In this document: piece after piece, positions 7,622-17,259 of the stretch | Layout of the letters: the number at the start of each line of letters is the position of its first letter | How positions within the stretch are numbered: the first letter of the stretch is position 1 | Source: Streptococcus oralis | GTDB lineage: Bacteria > Bacillota > Bacilli > Lactobacillales > Streptococcaceae | DNA: 64,000 nt | NCBI RefSeq assembly: GCF_016127915.1 | Contig: NZ_CP066059.1 | Span: 1,198,001 to 1,262,000 of the forward strand | Direction of reading: 5' to 3' | The notes under the pieces: model-generated | What the model was told of the DNA's origin: nothing | Seen by the model: the letters and a program-made list of their open reading frames with translations, nothing else | Databases searched by the model: none | Position numbers and translations under genes: made by a program

Positions 7622-8788
7622 TTAAAGTATCTTATCAGCCCGATCTACCATAAAGAGTGAGACAGTCATGATGATGTCAACGATAAGTAGAGCAATGACA
7701 GCTGGGATCCAAGATTGGAAAAGTTCAAAACTGTAACCAAACAAGGTAGGACCAAAAGCTGCTAAGATGTAGCCCCCTGTTTGCGCCAATCCTGACAGCT
7801 GGGCTGTCTTTTCAGGCGAACTGGTTTTAAGAGAGAAGCAAACCATGAGGTAGGGGAAGAGGGCGCTGCAGGCCGTTCCAATCAAGAGATGGACGACTAA
7901 CCAGTAGAGGAAACTGCTACTTGGATACAAGAGCATGGCAATTCCTGTCATACCAGCGATAGAGATAATTGTTAGCATGATTCGACGGTGGCCGTCTGAC
8001 AGATGAGTTGTCAGATTTGGAACAGTCATTGAAAAAGGAATGCTGATCAGCGAGAAGATAGAAGCTAGAAGAGCCGCATCACTATTAGAAAGACCAGCAC
8101 TAATAGCAATCGTTGGAAGCCAGGTCATGCTCGTATAAAAGAGCAAGGACTGAAGTCCGCCAAAGATAATGATAGCCCAGACATCTTTACTTTTTAGAAT
8201 ATTCTCTTTGACTTGCTTTTCTTTTTGGTTTTCTAGGTGGTGGTTGTGGCGATGATTTGGCAACCAGACTAGCAGAGTGACCAGACAGAGAAAGCTGAGA
8301 ACGAGGATGAGTCCCTTCCAAGAACTAGCTTGGGTGATAGGGACCGAAAGATAAGAAGCGATGGCTGTCGAAATTCCCATGGCAGTGACATAGAGAGTTG
8401 TTAGGAAACTAATCTTTTGAGGCTGATTTGCCTGGATTATACTTGGGAGGAGTACATTGAAGATCGCAATGCTTGCTCCGATGATCAGAGTTCCTAGATA
8501 GAGAAGGGGAAGATTGAGAATCCGAATGACAGATCCAACAGTTAAGAGGAGCAGACAGTAAGTAAAGAGATGTTCTAACCCGATTTTTTGTGCCAAGCGG
8601 CTCGCAAAAGCAGAGAAAAGAGCAAACATCAAGAGAGGGAGGCTGGTTAAAATCCCAAGAGAACTAACCTCAGCTCCTAGTCCCTGAGCGATATCTCCTA
8701 AAATGGTTGGAAGAGCAGTAAAAGGAGAGCGTAAAACAGTCCCGATTAAGACAATTCCTAGAACAAAAAAGAGCGATTGTTTTTTCAT
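7622..8788 (-). CDS. MFS transporter, CynX/NimT type
   Basis: This 388-residue integral membrane protein has about 12 hydrophobic helices and a hydrophilic loop with HRHNHHLENQKEKQVKEN between the two halves. The opening LFFVLGIVLIGTVLRSPFTA is typical of the CynX/NimT branch (cyanate or nitroimidazole exporter-like), though substrates in streptococci are unknown. A good promoter lies upstream (TTGACA, 17 bases, TAAAAT, read leftward). In pneumococcus this gene follows the PadR operon directly; here the retron island lies between them. Confidence 0.85.
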   Translation of the reverse strand: MKKQSLFFVLGIVLIGTVLRSPFTALPTILGDIAQGLGAEVSSLGILTSLPLLMFALFSAFASRLAQKIGLEHLFTYCLLLLTVGSVIRILNLPLLYLGTLIIGASIAIFNVLLPSIIQANQPQKISFLTTLYVTAMGISTAIASYLSVPITQASSWKGLILVLSFLCLVTLLVWLPNHRHNHHLENQKEKQVKENILKSKDVWAIIIFGGLQSLLFYTSMTWLPTIAISAGLSNSDAALLASIFSLISIPFSMTVPNLTTHLSDGHRRIMLTIISIAGMTGIAMLLYPSSSFLYWLVVHLLIGTACSALFPYLMVCFSLKTSSPEKTAQLSGLAQTGGYILAAFGPTLFGYSFELFQSWIPAVIALLIVDIIMTVSLFMVDRADKIL

Positions 8789-9009
8789 AAAAACCTCGAT
8801 AGGATGATTTTAATAACAGCTTATTTTAAGGTTTTTTCCTTATAATGTCAAGTAATGGCAGCCAAGACAGTTCAATCAATGGAAGTGAAAATATAGTGAA
8901 AAGTGACAGATTTCTTTACTAGAATTTTCCTTGATTTGATATAAAAATAGGAAACTAGGAAATTTTGTGATAAAATAGTGGAAGGAAATCTATACATTGG
9001 AGAAAAACT

Positions 9010-9840
9010 GTGCCTGAAAAGCAAAAAATCAGCGTCTTGATGTCGGTCTATGTAAAGGAAAATCCGACGTTTTTAAGAGAGGCTATCAAAAGTGTTCAAA
9101 ACCAGACCTTGAAACCGAGCGAACTTGTTCTTGTTGAGGACGGCCCGCTCACACCCGAACTCTATCAGGTGCTAGATGAAGTGGAAGCTCAGTCAGACAT
9201 TCCAGTTAAACGGTGCCCCTTAGAAGAAAATCAAGGTTTAGGCTTGGCTCTTCGATACGGCGTTTTACAGTGCCAGTATGACATTATTGCCCGCATGGAT
9301 ACGGATGATTTAGCCGTTCCGGATCGTTTTGAGAAACAGCTTCAGCTAATGGAGAAAGAAGATCTCGATCTCTTAGGTGGGCATATCGCAGAGTTCATTG
9401 ATAATCCAGATGAGATTGTGTCTTATCGTCGTGTTCCAACTCAGCACGCAGATATTGTGGCTTATCAGAGAATGAGAAGCGCCTTTAACCATATGACAGT
9501 TATGTTCAAAAAGGACATGGTCCTCAAGGCGGGCAACTACGAAGACGGACTTTACATGGAGGATGACCTCCTTTGGCTCAATATGATTGCTGCAGGAGCC
9601 AAGACTGGGAACCTAGATCAAGTCTTGTGTAAGGTTCGTGTCGGTGCAGGGATGTTTGAGCGTCGAGGTGGCTTGCGTTACCTTAAACTCTATCGTCAAG
9701 CTCGCCAACGGATGCTTGAGCGAGGGCAAATTTCTTACATGGATTATGCTAAAAGTGTAGCCATTCAGGCAATTGTTGCACTTTGTCCAGGCTTTGTACG
9801 TCAGTTTATCTTCGTCAAACTTTTAAGAAAGAGAAAGTAA
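9010..9840 (+). CDS. Family 2 glycosyltransferase
   Basis: This 276-residue GT-A glycosyltransferase starts at GTG (9010) behind GGAG; no ATG fits. The nucleotide-sugar-binding start is KISVLMSVYVKENP, followed by LVLVEDG, the metal-binding RMDTDD near residues 96-101, and a catalytic-region YMEDDLLW. No membrane segment is obvious except a weak C-terminal one. It lies 75 bases before the CapD-like gene and the pair probably modify a cell-surface glycan. The donor and acceptor cannot be read from sequence. An extended -10 (TGATAAAAT) is visible near 8970. Confidence 0.88.
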   Translation: MPEKQKISVLMSVYVKENPTFLREAIKSVQNQTLKPSELVLVEDGPLTPELYQVLDEVEAQSDIPVKRCPLEENQGLGLALRYGVLQCQYDIIARMDTDDLAVPDRFEKQLQLMEKEDLDLLGGHIAEFIDNPDEIVSYRRVPTQHADIVAYQRMRSAFNHMTVMFKKDMVLKAGNYEDGLYMEDDLLWLNMIAAGAKTGNLDQVLCKVRVGAGMFERRGGLRYLKLYRQARQRMLERGQISYMDYAKSVAIQAIVALCPGFVRQFIFVKLLRKRK

Positions 9841-9915
9841 ACCCCGATAGACTGAATGATTTAGGTTATCATAACAACAGTATCATCTGACTCTTTTAAG
9901 GGGGAGTAAATTCCT

Positions 9916-11766
9916 ATGAATAAAAAACTAACAGATTACGTGATTGATCTGGTTGAAATTTTAAATAAACAGCAAAAACAAGTGTTTTGGGGGATATTCG
10001 ATATTCTGAGCATGGTGGTTTCCATCATCGTATCTTATATCTTGTTTTATGGCCTTATAAATCCTGCGCCTGTGGATTATGTGATCTACACTCTTTTAGC
10101 CTTCCTCCTCTATCAAATCATGATTGCATTTTGGGGGCTGAATGCTAGTATCAGTCGTTATAGCAAGATTACGGATTTTATGAAAATCTTTTTTGGAGTG
10201 ATGCTCAGCAGTGTTCTTTCTTATGGAATCTGCTATGCCTTTCTTCCATTGTTTTCTATCCGTTTCATCGTACTCTTCATTTTGTTGAGTACCTTCCTCA
10301 TCTTGCTTCCTCGTATCACTTGGCAGCTGATTTATTCTAAGCGCAAGCAAGGTAGTGGAGATGGAGAACATCGTCGTACCTTCTTGATCGGTGCTGGTGA
10401 TGGTGGTGCCCTCTTTATGAACAGCTACCAACATCCAACTAGCGACCTTGAGCTAGTGGGGATTTTGGATAACGATGAAAAGAAAAAGGGACAAAAACTA
10501 GGTGGCATCCCAGTTCTGGGCTCTTATGATAATCTACCTGAATTGGCTAAACGTCACCAAATCGAGCGTGTTATCGTAGCGATTCCTTCGCTTGACCCAT
10601 CAGAGTACGAACGCATCTTGCAGATGTGTAATAAGCTAGGCGTCAAATGTTACAAGATGCCTAAGGTTGAGACAGTCGTTCAAGGACTCCATCAACCAGG
10701 TAGTGGTTTCCAAAAAATTGATATCACAGACCTTTTGGGCCGTCAGGAAATTCGTCTCGACGAATCGCGTCTGGGTACTGAGATTACAGGCAAGACCATC
10801 CTGGTGACAGGAGCCGGTGGTTCGATTGGTTCGGAGATTTGTCGTCAGGTTAGCCGCTTCAATCCAGAACGTATCGTCTTGCTTGGACATGGTGAAAACT
10901 CAATCTATCTCGTTTATCATGAATTGATCCGTACATTCCAAGGGATTGATTATGTTCCTGTTATTGCAGATATTCAGGACTACGACCGTCTCTTGCAGGT
11001 GTTTGAGCAGTACAAACCAGCCATTGTTTATCATGCTGCAGCCCACAAGCACGTTCCAATGATGGAGCGCAATCCAAAAGAAGCCTTCAAGAACAATATC
11101 CTTGGTACCTACAATGTTGCCAAGGCTGTTGATGAGGCCAAAGTACCTAAGATGGTCATGATTTCGACTGACAAGGCGGTCAATCCACCAAATGTTATGG
11201 GTGCGACTAAGCGCGTGGCGGAATTGATTGTCACTGGCTTTAACCAACGTAGTAAATCAACCTACTGTGCAGTTCGTTTTGGGAATGTTCTGGGTAGTCG
11301 TGGTAGTGTGATTCCTGTCTTTGAGCGTCAGATTGCTGAAGGCGGTCCTGTAACAGTGACAGACTTCCGTATGACACGTTACTTCATGACCATTCCAGAG
11401 GCTAGCCGTCTAGTAATCCATGCTGGCGCTTATGCCAAGGACGGAGAAGTCTTTATCCTCGATATGGGCAAACCAGTTAAGATCTATGACTTGGCTAAGA
11501 AAATGGTTCTTCTAAGTGGGCACACGGAAAGTGAAATTCCAATCATTGAGGTCGGTATCCGCCCAGGTGAAAAACTCTATGAAGAACTCTTGGTTTCGAC
11601 CGAATTGGTTGATAACCAAGTCATGGACAAGATTTTCGTTGGTAAGGTAAATGTCATGCCGCTAGAAGCCATCGATCAAAAGATTGAAGAATTCCGTTCA
11701 CTCAGTGGAGATGAGCTCAAAGAAGCCATCATTTCCTTTGCAAACGAAACAACTCATGCTGAGTAA
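9916..11766 (+). CDS. Membrane-bound UDP-sugar 4,6-dehydratase/epimerase, CapD/FlaA1 type
   Basis: This 616-residue protein has four N-terminal membrane helices (about residues 20-135), a first nucleotide-binding fold beginning LIGAGDGGALFM, and a C-terminal SDR domain with TGAGGSIGSE near residue 297. The active site has STDKAVNP and MGATK, with Met in place of the usual catalytic Tyr, as in the FlaA1/PglF/CapD family, which acts on UDP-GlcNAc. It probably supplies a modified sugar for a surface polysaccharide, with the adjacent glycosyltransferase. A GGGGGAG site precedes the ATG. Confidence 0.88.
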   Translation: MNKKLTDYVIDLVEILNKQQKQVFWGIFDILSMVVSIIVSYILFYGLINPAPVDYVIYTLLAFLLYQIMIAFWGLNASISRYSKITDFMKIFFGVMLSSVLSYGICYAFLPLFSIRFIVLFILLSTFLILLPRITWQLIYSKRKQGSGDGEHRRTFLIGAGDGGALFMNSYQHPTSDLELVGILDNDEKKKGQKLGGIPVLGSYDNLPELAKRHQIERVIVAIPSLDPSEYERILQMCNKLGVKCYKMPKVETVVQGLHQPGSGFQKIDITDLLGRQEIRLDESRLGTEITGKTILVTGAGGSIGSEICRQVSRFNPERIVLLGHGENSIYLVYHELIRTFQGIDYVPVIADIQDYDRLLQVFEQYKPAIVYHAAAHKHVPMMERNPKEAFKNNILGTYNVAKAVDEAKVPKMVMISTDKAVNPPNVMGATKRVAELIVTGFNQRSKSTYCAVRFGNVLGSRGSVIPVFERQIAEGGPVTVTDFRMTRYFMTIPEASRLVIHAGAYAKDGEVFILDMGKPVKIYDLAKKMVLLSGHTESEIPIIEVGIRPGEKLYEELLVSTELVDNQVMDKIFVGKVNVMPLEAIDQKIEEFRSLSGDELKEAIISFANETTHAE

Positions 11767-11791
11767 GAGTGTCTAACAAATTAATTATAAA

Positions 11792-11835
11792 TAAAAGGCC
11801 AAGGTTCTGTTTGTACAGGACCTTGGCCTTTTTAC
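11792..11835. terminator. Bidirectional terminator
   Basis: A 17-bp stem (AAAAGGCCAAGGTTCTG with CAGGACCTTGGCCTTTT, one G-T pair) with A and T runs on either side lies between convergent genes. Confidence 0.9.
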
Positions 11836-11861
11836 TCTGTAATTTCAAATTGTTGTATTAT

Positions 11862-12491
11862 TTATAGTTGCTTAATGATATCATCAATGGTATGGGCAAT
11901 CCAGTCAGGTTGATAGCTGAGCAAATCAGCCTCTTCTCCAAATCCCCAAGTAACAGCAAACTTTTTAATACCAGTTTCTTGGGCTCCAATCATATCAAAC
12001 TTAGTGTCGCCGATGATGAGGATTTGGTCTGCAGGGAGTTGATGCGTCTGCAAGGCAAAACGGATGACGTCCGCCTTGTGTGGCGTTTCAGGACTAGAAC
12101 CGTAAATGCCATCAAAGAAATGATGGATTCCCAGATTTTTAGTCATATCATGAGCAGTAGGAGTATTCTTTGTTGTGGTGATATAGAGAGGGTAGTTTTG
12201 TGAAAGTTCTTGAAGCAATTCCGTTATTCGGGGGAAGAGTTGGGCTTCGTGGATCCCTTTTTTCTTGTAGTAAGAACGATAGATCTGCACAGCTTCCGAG
12301 ATTTGCTCCTTGGGAAGACACGTTGCAAAACTACTTTCAAGTGGCGGTCCCATAAAACCACGAATGGTTTTGGCATCAGGGCTTGGAACTCCTAGCTCTT
12401 TAAAGGTATGGGTAAAAGCATTGTGGATCCCGAGGGAACTGTCAACCAAAGTTCCGTCTAGATCAAAAAAGATTGCTGAGATAGAGGACAT
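11862..12491 (-). CDS. HAD-superfamily phosphatase, phosphoglycolate-phosphatase-like
   Basis: This 209-residue HAD hydrolase shows motif I DLDGTLVDSS near residues 11-20 (two catalytic Asp), the cap domain, motif II TTTKN, and motif IV IIGDTKFDMIGA. It resembles Gph/PpaX-type enzymes that hydrolyse small phosphate esters. The substrate is not determinable. It is the last gene after sdaAB-sdaAA with a 27-base gap and is likely co-transcribed with them. Confidence 0.87.
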   Translation of the reverse strand: MSSISAIFFDLDGTLVDSSLGIHNAFTHTFKELGVPSPDAKTIRGFMGPPLESSFATCLPKEQISEAVQIYRSYYKKKGIHEAQLFPRITELLQELSQNYPLYITTTKNTPTAHDMTKNLGIHHFFDGIYGSSPETPHKADVIRFALQTHQLPADQILIIGDTKFDMIGAQETGIKKFAVTWGFGEEADLLSYQPDWIAHTIDDIIKQL

Positions 12492-12518
12492 AGTTTCTCC
12501 TAATAGATATAGATAAGC

Positions 12519-13391
12519 TTATTCTCCGAAGATTTCTTTTTGTAGGCGGCGACCAGTAGGTGTGGCAGCGAGTCCACCCTCAGCCGTTTCACGAAAGGCA
12601 GTTGGAAGGCTCGATCCGACTTGGTACATGGCATCGATGACTTCGTCAACAGGAATCTTAGACTCGATACCTGCCAAGGCCATATCAGCCGCGATAAAGG
12701 CAAAGCTGGCTCCCATGGCATTTCGTTTGACACAGGGGACTTCAACCAAACCAGCGACGGGATCGCAGATGAGGCCTAGCATATTTTTAATGACAAAGGC
12801 GATGGCTTGGCTAGCCTGATAGGGGGTTCCACCTGCAGCCAAGGTCAAGGCTGCGGCACTCATGGCAGAGGCAGAGCCAACTTCGGCCTGACAGCCACCT
12901 TCAGCACCTGAGATAGAGGCATTGTTTGCGATAACCAATCCAAAGGCACCCGCAGCAAAGAGGAAATCCAGCTGTTCTTCGTGGCTAAGGTCTAATTTTT
13001 GGATAGCAGCAGTGAGAACGGCTGGCAAACAACCAGCACTTCCTGCGGTTGGGGTGGCGCAGACCAAACCCATTTTCGCATTGTGTTCATTGACAGCGAT
13101 GGCATTACGGGCTGCTGATAGGATGGTAAAGTCCGACAAGGCCTTGCCACTTTTGAGATGGCGGTCTAGTTTGGCTGCGTCTCCACCCGTTAGGCCACTA
13201 CGGGATTTGTTTTCACTTAGGCCGAGCTCGACAGAGGCTTTCATGACTTCTAGATTGCGTTCCATGAGGAGGAGAACTTCTGGGCGTTCCCGACCTGTTA
13301 ATTGATATTCGGTCGCAATCATGAGTTCTGCGACATTTCCTTGGAAGTCTAGATCTGCTTGCTCAACCAATTCTTTGATAGAATAAAACAT
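12519..13391 (-). CDS. sdaAA: L-serine dehydratase, alpha subunit (iron-sulfur)
   Basis: This 290-residue catalytic subunit converts L-serine to pyruvate and ammonia. Cysteines expected to hold the [4Fe-4S] cluster lie in CATPTAGSAGC, GGCQAEVGSAS, and CDPVAGLVEVPC. It starts 8 bases after the beta-subunit gene, so the two chains are made together. The split alpha/beta form is standard in streptococci and other Gram-positives. Confidence 0.93.
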   Translation of the reverse strand: MFYSIKELVEQADLDFQGNVAELMIATEYQLTGRERPEVLLLMERNLEVMKASVELGLSENKSRSGLTGGDAAKLDRHLKSGKALSDFTILSAARNAIAVNEHNAKMGLVCATPTAGSAGCLPAVLTAAIQKLDLSHEEQLDFLFAAGAFGLVIANNASISGAEGGCQAEVGSASAMSAAALTLAAGGTPYQASQAIAFVIKNMLGLICDPVAGLVEVPCVKRNAMGASFAFIAADMALAGIESKIPVDEVIDAMYQVGSSLPTAFRETAEGGLAATPTGRRLQKEIFGE

Positions 13392-13399
13392 GTTTCCTC

Positions 13400-14071
13400 C
13401 TACTTAAAGAAATTGACATTGTGGAGATGAGGGATTTTTCGGATTTCTTCAATCGCCTCTTCGCAATTTCGACTATCGACTTCGATAATCATAATGGCTT
13501 TTTCTCCAGCTTTTTCCCTAGTCACATTCATCTGAGCGATGTTGATATCGAAACGAGAGAGGGCTTCAGTAACATGGGCAATCATACCTGGAACATCTTG
13601 ATGCACGATGATAATGGTTGGTGTGTTCATGTTGAGAGAGACAGCAAAGCCGTTAAGCTCCGTAACTTGGATATTTCCTCCACCGATGGAAATTCCTGTC
13701 ACACTGATGGATTTATGTTCATTCTTCACAGTGATTTTAGTGGTGTTAGGGTGAGGAGCATTGCTGTCTTTCTGAATGGTCCAGACAATCTTGATACCCC
13801 GTTTATGGGCAATCTCTAAGCTATTTGGAATATCGGGATCGTCCGTATCCATACCTAATATACCAGCGACGAGAGCAAGGTCAGTTCCATGACCACGGTA
13901 GGTCTTAGCAAATGAATTAAATAATTGGAATTCGACTTCTGTCGGCGTATCATCAAAGATGGAAGAGACGATTTTCCCGATACGAACAGCTCCAGCAGTA
14001 TGGCTACTTGATGGGCCAATCATGACTGGTCCGATAATATCAAAGACAGATTGAAAACGAAGTGAGTGCAT
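13400..14071 (-). CDS. sdaAB: L-serine dehydratase, beta subunit
   Basis: This 223-residue partner of SdaAA starts with the conserved region containing GPSSSHTAG (residues 17-25) and ends with an ACT domain from about residue 148 (TIIIVHQDVPGMIAHV), which in this family may sense serine. It is the first gene of the leftward operon sdaAB-sdaAA-HAD. Confidence 0.93.
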   Translation of the reverse strand: MHSLRFQSVFDIIGPVMIGPSSSHTAGAVRIGKIVSSIFDDTPTEVEFQLFNSFAKTYRGHGTDLALVAGILGMDTDDPDIPNSLEIAHKRGIKIVWTIQKDSNAPHPNTTKITVKNEHKSISVTGISIGGGNIQVTELNGFAVSLNMNTPTIIIVHQDVPGMIAHVTEALSRFDINIAQMNVTREKAGEKAIMIIEVDSRNCEEAIEEIRKIPHLHNVNFFK

Positions 14072-14204
14072 CTGTTTCCCCTTACAAAGATTCTTATATC
14101 TATTATATCAAAGAATGGACCTCTGCGCTTATTTCCCTTATCAAAAGCTTAAAATGATTAAAGATAGTATAAAATAAGGTCTTTTGTGACAAAAACCTCC
14201 TTAA

Positions 14205-14261
14205 AACGGTAAATATAAAACATTTTTGTAATATTTCTACATAAAACCGTTAAACAACGGT
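14205..14261. promoter_or_regulatory. Three AACGGT half-sites upstream of the LysM gene
   Basis: ACCGTT and AACGGT form a 6-bp inverted repeat with a 4-base spacer (14246-14261). A third half-site AACGGT lies at 14205-14210. All are in the 240-bp gap between the divergent sdaAB and LysM genes, so they are an operator candidate. The bound protein is unknown. Confidence 0.35.
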
Positions 14262-14312
14262 AACATTTAAAAGGTATCATAGATATATCCAATGGAAGGA
14301 GAATTTTTAGAT

Positions 14313-14936
14313 ATGTCATTAACAACTAAAAAAATTAAAACAACTATCGCAGGAGTAGCAGCTTTGCTTGCTTTCTTTGCTCCATCACTTGCATCTGCCC
14401 AAGAAACTGTAACTTACACAGTTAAATCAGGTGATACTCTTTCAGAAATCGCTGAGAAGTACAACACAACTGTTGAAAAATTGGCAGCAAAAAACAACAT
14501 CAAAGATATTCACCTTATCTATGTTGACCAAGTTTTGGTTATCGAAGGAACAGCTTCAACTGCAGCTCCAGCAGCAACAACGGAAGAATCAGCTCCAGTA
14601 GCTACAGAAACAGTTGAAGAAGCTCCAGTAGCAACAACAACTTATGAAGCCCCAGCTGCACCTGCAACTCCAGCAGCAGAAAGCAACACTGCAGCAGCTT
14701 CTACTGTAAGTGGTTCTGAAGCAGAAGCTAAAGAATGGATTGCTCAAAAGGAATCAGGTGGTAGCTACACAGCTACAAACGGACGTTACATCGGACGTTA
14801 CCAATTGACAGATTCATACTTGAACGGTGACTACTCAGCTGAAAACCAAGAACGTGTAGCAGATGCCTACGTTGCAGGACGTTACGGTTCATGGACAGCT
14901 GCCAAGAACTTCTGGCTTAACAACGGTTGGTATTAA
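14313..14936 (+). CDS. Secreted LysM peptidoglycan-binding protein with transglycosylase-like C-terminus
   Basis: This 207-residue exported protein has a signal peptide (residues 1-29, cut near ASAQE), one LysM domain (about 33-77, VKSGDTLSEIAEKYN), an Ala/Pro/Thr/Glu-rich linker (80-135), and a C-terminal domain with WIAQKESGGSY, YIGRYQL and WLNNGWY that resembles small lysozyme/transglycosylase-like domains (Sce/IsaA type). The ATG at 14313 was chosen over the ATG at 14292 because AAGGAG lies between them. The pneumococcal homologue is reported as part of the WalRK (VicRK) regulon. The likely role is cell-wall remodelling. Confidence 0.88.
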   Translation: MSLTTKKIKTTIAGVAALLAFFAPSLASAQETVTYTVKSGDTLSEIAEKYNTTVEKLAAKNNIKDIHLIYVDQVLVIEGTASTAAPAATTEESAPVATETVEEAPVATTTYEAPAAPATPAAESNTAAASTVSGSEAEAKEWIAQKESGGSYTATNGRYIGRYQLTDSYLNGDYSAENQERVADAYVAGRYGSWTAAKNFWLNNGWY

Positions 14937-14940
14937 GAAT

Positions 14941-14969
14941 ACAAGAGTCCTTTAGGGCTCTTTTTTATT
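14941..14969 (+). terminator. Terminator of the LysM gene
   Basis: AGAGTCC and GGGCTCT pair (one G-U) and are followed by TTTTTTA just past the stop codon. Confidence 0.8.
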
Positions 14970-15068
14970 TCTTTATAACAAAAAGCGTAACGCTTTTCTC
15001 AGCAATGCCCTATTTGTATAATTCCGACGAAAGTCTTCAAATTGCTTTAAAACTCAAATAGTATAAAT

Positions 15069-15112
15069 AAGCTTATTATATGTAAAAATATATCATATAA
15101 TAAGCTTTTTCT
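15069..15112. repeat. 13-bp perfect hairpin between the LysM and arginine genes
   Basis: AAGCTTATTATAT pairs with ATATAATAAGCTT across a 13-base loop and is followed by TTTC. It may be a terminator or a leader structure for the downstream operon. A second small hairpin, AAAAGCG/CGCTTTT, lies at 14981-14997. No gene is visible from 14970 to 15213. Confidence 0.6.
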
Positions 15113-15213
15113 TGATTAAAATGAAATAAAATACAGTTTTTTCTTGACAAACGAGAATGAGAAGAGTATTATTTATACAATAATAAAGTATAAAAATAAA
15201 AGGAGGCTCTTCT

Positions 15214-16020
15214 ATGAATAAAGTGAAGAAGGTGTTGATGACGATGTTTGGTTTGCTTATGTTTCCATTATTATTTGCTTGTAGTAACACTCAATCCCAA
15301 GGTGTTGAAGCCATTAAGGCTAAAGGGAAATTGGTGGTGGCCCTAAATCCAGAGTTTGCTCCGTTTGAATACCAGAAATTGGTCGATGGGAAAAATCAGA
15401 TTGTAGGTTCAGATGTTGAGCTAGCCAAAGCCATCGCAAAGGAACTGGGTGTAGAAGTGGAGTTCTCTCCAATGAGTTTTGACAATGTACTGGCTAGTCT
15501 TGATTCAGGAAAGGCCGATCTTGCCATATCAGGTATTTCCAAAACGGAAGAGAGAAGTCAAGTTTACGATTTTTCAATTCCCTACTATACTTCGAAAAAT
15601 AAGGTTATCGTAAGAAAATCTGAATTAACGAATTACCAATCAGTGAAGGATTTGGCTCAGAAAAAGGTTGGAGCGCAGAAAGGTTCTATCCAGGAAACTC
15701 TGGCTAAAGAAACCTTGCAGGATTCTTCTCTCGTTTCACTTCCTAAAAATGGAAATTTGATAACAGATTTGAAATCAGGGCAACTGGATGCGGTTATCTT
15801 TGAGGAACCAGTGGCGAAAGGATTTGTAGAGAATAATCCAGACCTAGCCATCGCTGAGTTTGATTTTGACAATGACAAAGAAGATTCCTACGCTGTTGCG
15901 ATGAAAAAAGACAGCAAAGAATTGAAAGAGGCGGTTGACAAAACCATTCAAAAGTTGAAGGATTCTGGGGAGTTGGACAAATTGATTGATGATGCTTTTA
16001 AAGCCTCTATCGAAAAATAG
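15214..16020 (+). CDS. Amino-acid ABC transporter substrate-binding lipoprotein
   Basis: This 268-residue family-3 solute-binding protein has a lipoprotein signal with lipobox LFAC (Cys about residue 23), then KGKLVVALNPEFAPFEY, the canonical start of polar amino-acid-binding proteins, and GKADLAISGISKTEERSQ. It is followed after 15 bases by argG, so it is probably in an operon with argGH and may bind arginine or a related amino acid; this is inferred from context. No permease or ATPase gene is adjacent. AGGAGG precedes the start. Confidence 0.87.
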   Translation: MNKVKKVLMTMFGLLMFPLLFACSNTQSQGVEAIKAKGKLVVALNPEFAPFEYQKLVDGKNQIVGSDVELAKAIAKELGVEVEFSPMSFDNVLASLDSGKADLAISGISKTEERSQVYDFSIPYYTSKNKVIVRKSELTNYQSVKDLAQKKVGAQKGSIQETLAKETLQDSSLVSLPKNGNLITDLKSGQLDAVIFEEPVAKGFVENNPDLAIAEFDFDNDKEDSYAVAMKKDSKELKEAVDKTIQKLKDSGELDKLIDDAFKASIEK

Positions 16021-16035
16021 AAAGAAGGAAGAGAA

Positions 16036-17232
16036 ATGAGTAAGGAAAAAGTTATTTTAGCCTATTCAGGTGGATTGGATACATCAGTTGCTATTACATG
16101 GTTAAAAAAAGACTATGATGTGATCGCTGTTTGTATGGATGTGGGTGAAGGAAAAGATTTGGAGTTCATCCACGATAAAGCTCTCAAGGTTGGGGCTGTT
16201 GAGTCTTATGTCATTGATGTTAAGGAAGAATTTGCTAATGACTATGTTTTAGTGGCCCTTCAGGCTCATGCCTACTATGAACAGAAGTATCCCTTGGTAT
16301 CTGCTCTGAGTCGCCCTCTTATTTCAAAAAAACTCGTTGAAATAGCTCATCAGACGGGGGCAACCACAATTGCCCATGGTTGTACAGGTAAGGGAAACGA
16401 CCAAGTTCGGTTTGAAGTCTCTATTGCAGCTTTGGATCCCAATCTAAAGGTAGTTGCGCCTGTTCGTGAGTGGAAATGGTCTCGTGAAGAAGAAATCCAA
16501 TATGCCAAAGAAAACGGCGTCCCAGTTCCAGCTGACCTTGACAATCCTTACTCTGTCGATCAAAATCTTTGGGGGCGTGCAAATGAATGTGGCGTTTTGG
16601 AAAATCCTTGGAACCAAGCGCCAGAAGAAGCATTTGGAATCACATCTTCGCCAGAAGAGGCACCAGACAGTCCAGAATTTATTGACATTGAGTTTAGCTG
16701 CGGGGTGCCCATCTCCCTCAATGGTGAGAAGATGAAAGTGGCGGCTTTGATTCAAAAGCTCAATGAAATTGCCGGAAAACATGGGGTCGGTCGTATTGAC
16801 CATGTGGAAAATCGCCTAGTCGGTATTAAGTCAAGAGAGATTTATGAGTGCCCAGGTGCTGTGACTTTATTGGTAGCTCATAAGGAGATTGAAGACTTGA
16901 CTCTTGTGAGAGAAGTGGCTCATTTCAAACCTATTATCGAAAATGAGTTGTCCAATCTCATCTATAATGCCCTGTGGTTTAGCCCAGCAACTCAGGCTTT
17001 GATTGCCTATATCAAGGAGACACAGAAAGTTGTCAATGGGACTGCAAAAGTTAAACTCTATAAGGGGAACGCCCAGGTAGTGGCTCGGAAATCACCAAAT
17101 TCTCTTTACGATGAAAACTTGGCGACTTATACCAGTGCGGATACCTTTGACCAAGATGCGGCTGTTGGATTTATCAAGCTTTGGGGGCTTCCGACTAAGG
17201 TTTATTCAGAAGTTCAGAAAAATGTTGAGTAG
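16036..17232 (+). CDS. argG: Argininosuccinate synthase
   Basis: This 398-residue enzyme joins citrulline and aspartate using ATP. The N-type ATP pyrophosphatase loop is AYSGGLDTS at residues 9-17, and [13 protein letters not shown] (about 116-128) is the aspartate/citrulline-binding signature. It is full length with no frameshift. argH starts 27 bases downstream, so the last two steps of arginine synthesis form one operon. Confidence 0.96.
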   Translation: MSKEKVILAYSGGLDTSVAITWLKKDYDVIAVCMDVGEGKDLEFIHDKALKVGAVESYVIDVKEEFANDYVLVALQAHAYYEQKYPLVSALSRPLISKKLVEIAHQTGATTIAHGCTGKGNDQVRFEVSIAALDPNLKVVAPVREWKWSREEEIQYAKENGVPVPADLDNPYSVDQNLWGRANECGVLENPWNQAPEEAFGITSSPEEAPDSPEFIDIEFSCGVPISLNGEKMKVAALIQKLNEIAGKHGVGRIDHVENRLVGIKSREIYECPGAVTLLVAHKEIEDLTLVREVAHFKPIIENELSNLIYNALWFSPATQALIAYIKETQKVVNGTAKVKLYKGNAQVVARKSPNSLYDENLATYTSADTFDQDAAVGFIKLWGLPTKVYSEVQKNVE

Positions 17233-17259
17233 TGACGCGATAGAAAGGGACGACAGGAT

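Noticed and set aside
10096-10434. Antisense frames inside the CapD-like gene and many similar ones in other genes
   Set aside because: They lie wholly within strongly conserved genes on the other strand or frame, lack ribosome-binding sites, and give low-complexity proteins.
14148-14168. CiaR-like repeat near 14150
   Set aside because: TTTAAG-like half-sites are present on the minus strand but with the wrong spacing.
14227-14243. WalR-type box TGTAAT-N5-TACATA before the LysM gene
   Set aside because: Only the first half fits TGTWAH-N5-TGTWAH; the second half has two mismatches, so I do not call it, although the pneumococcal homologue is in that regulon.
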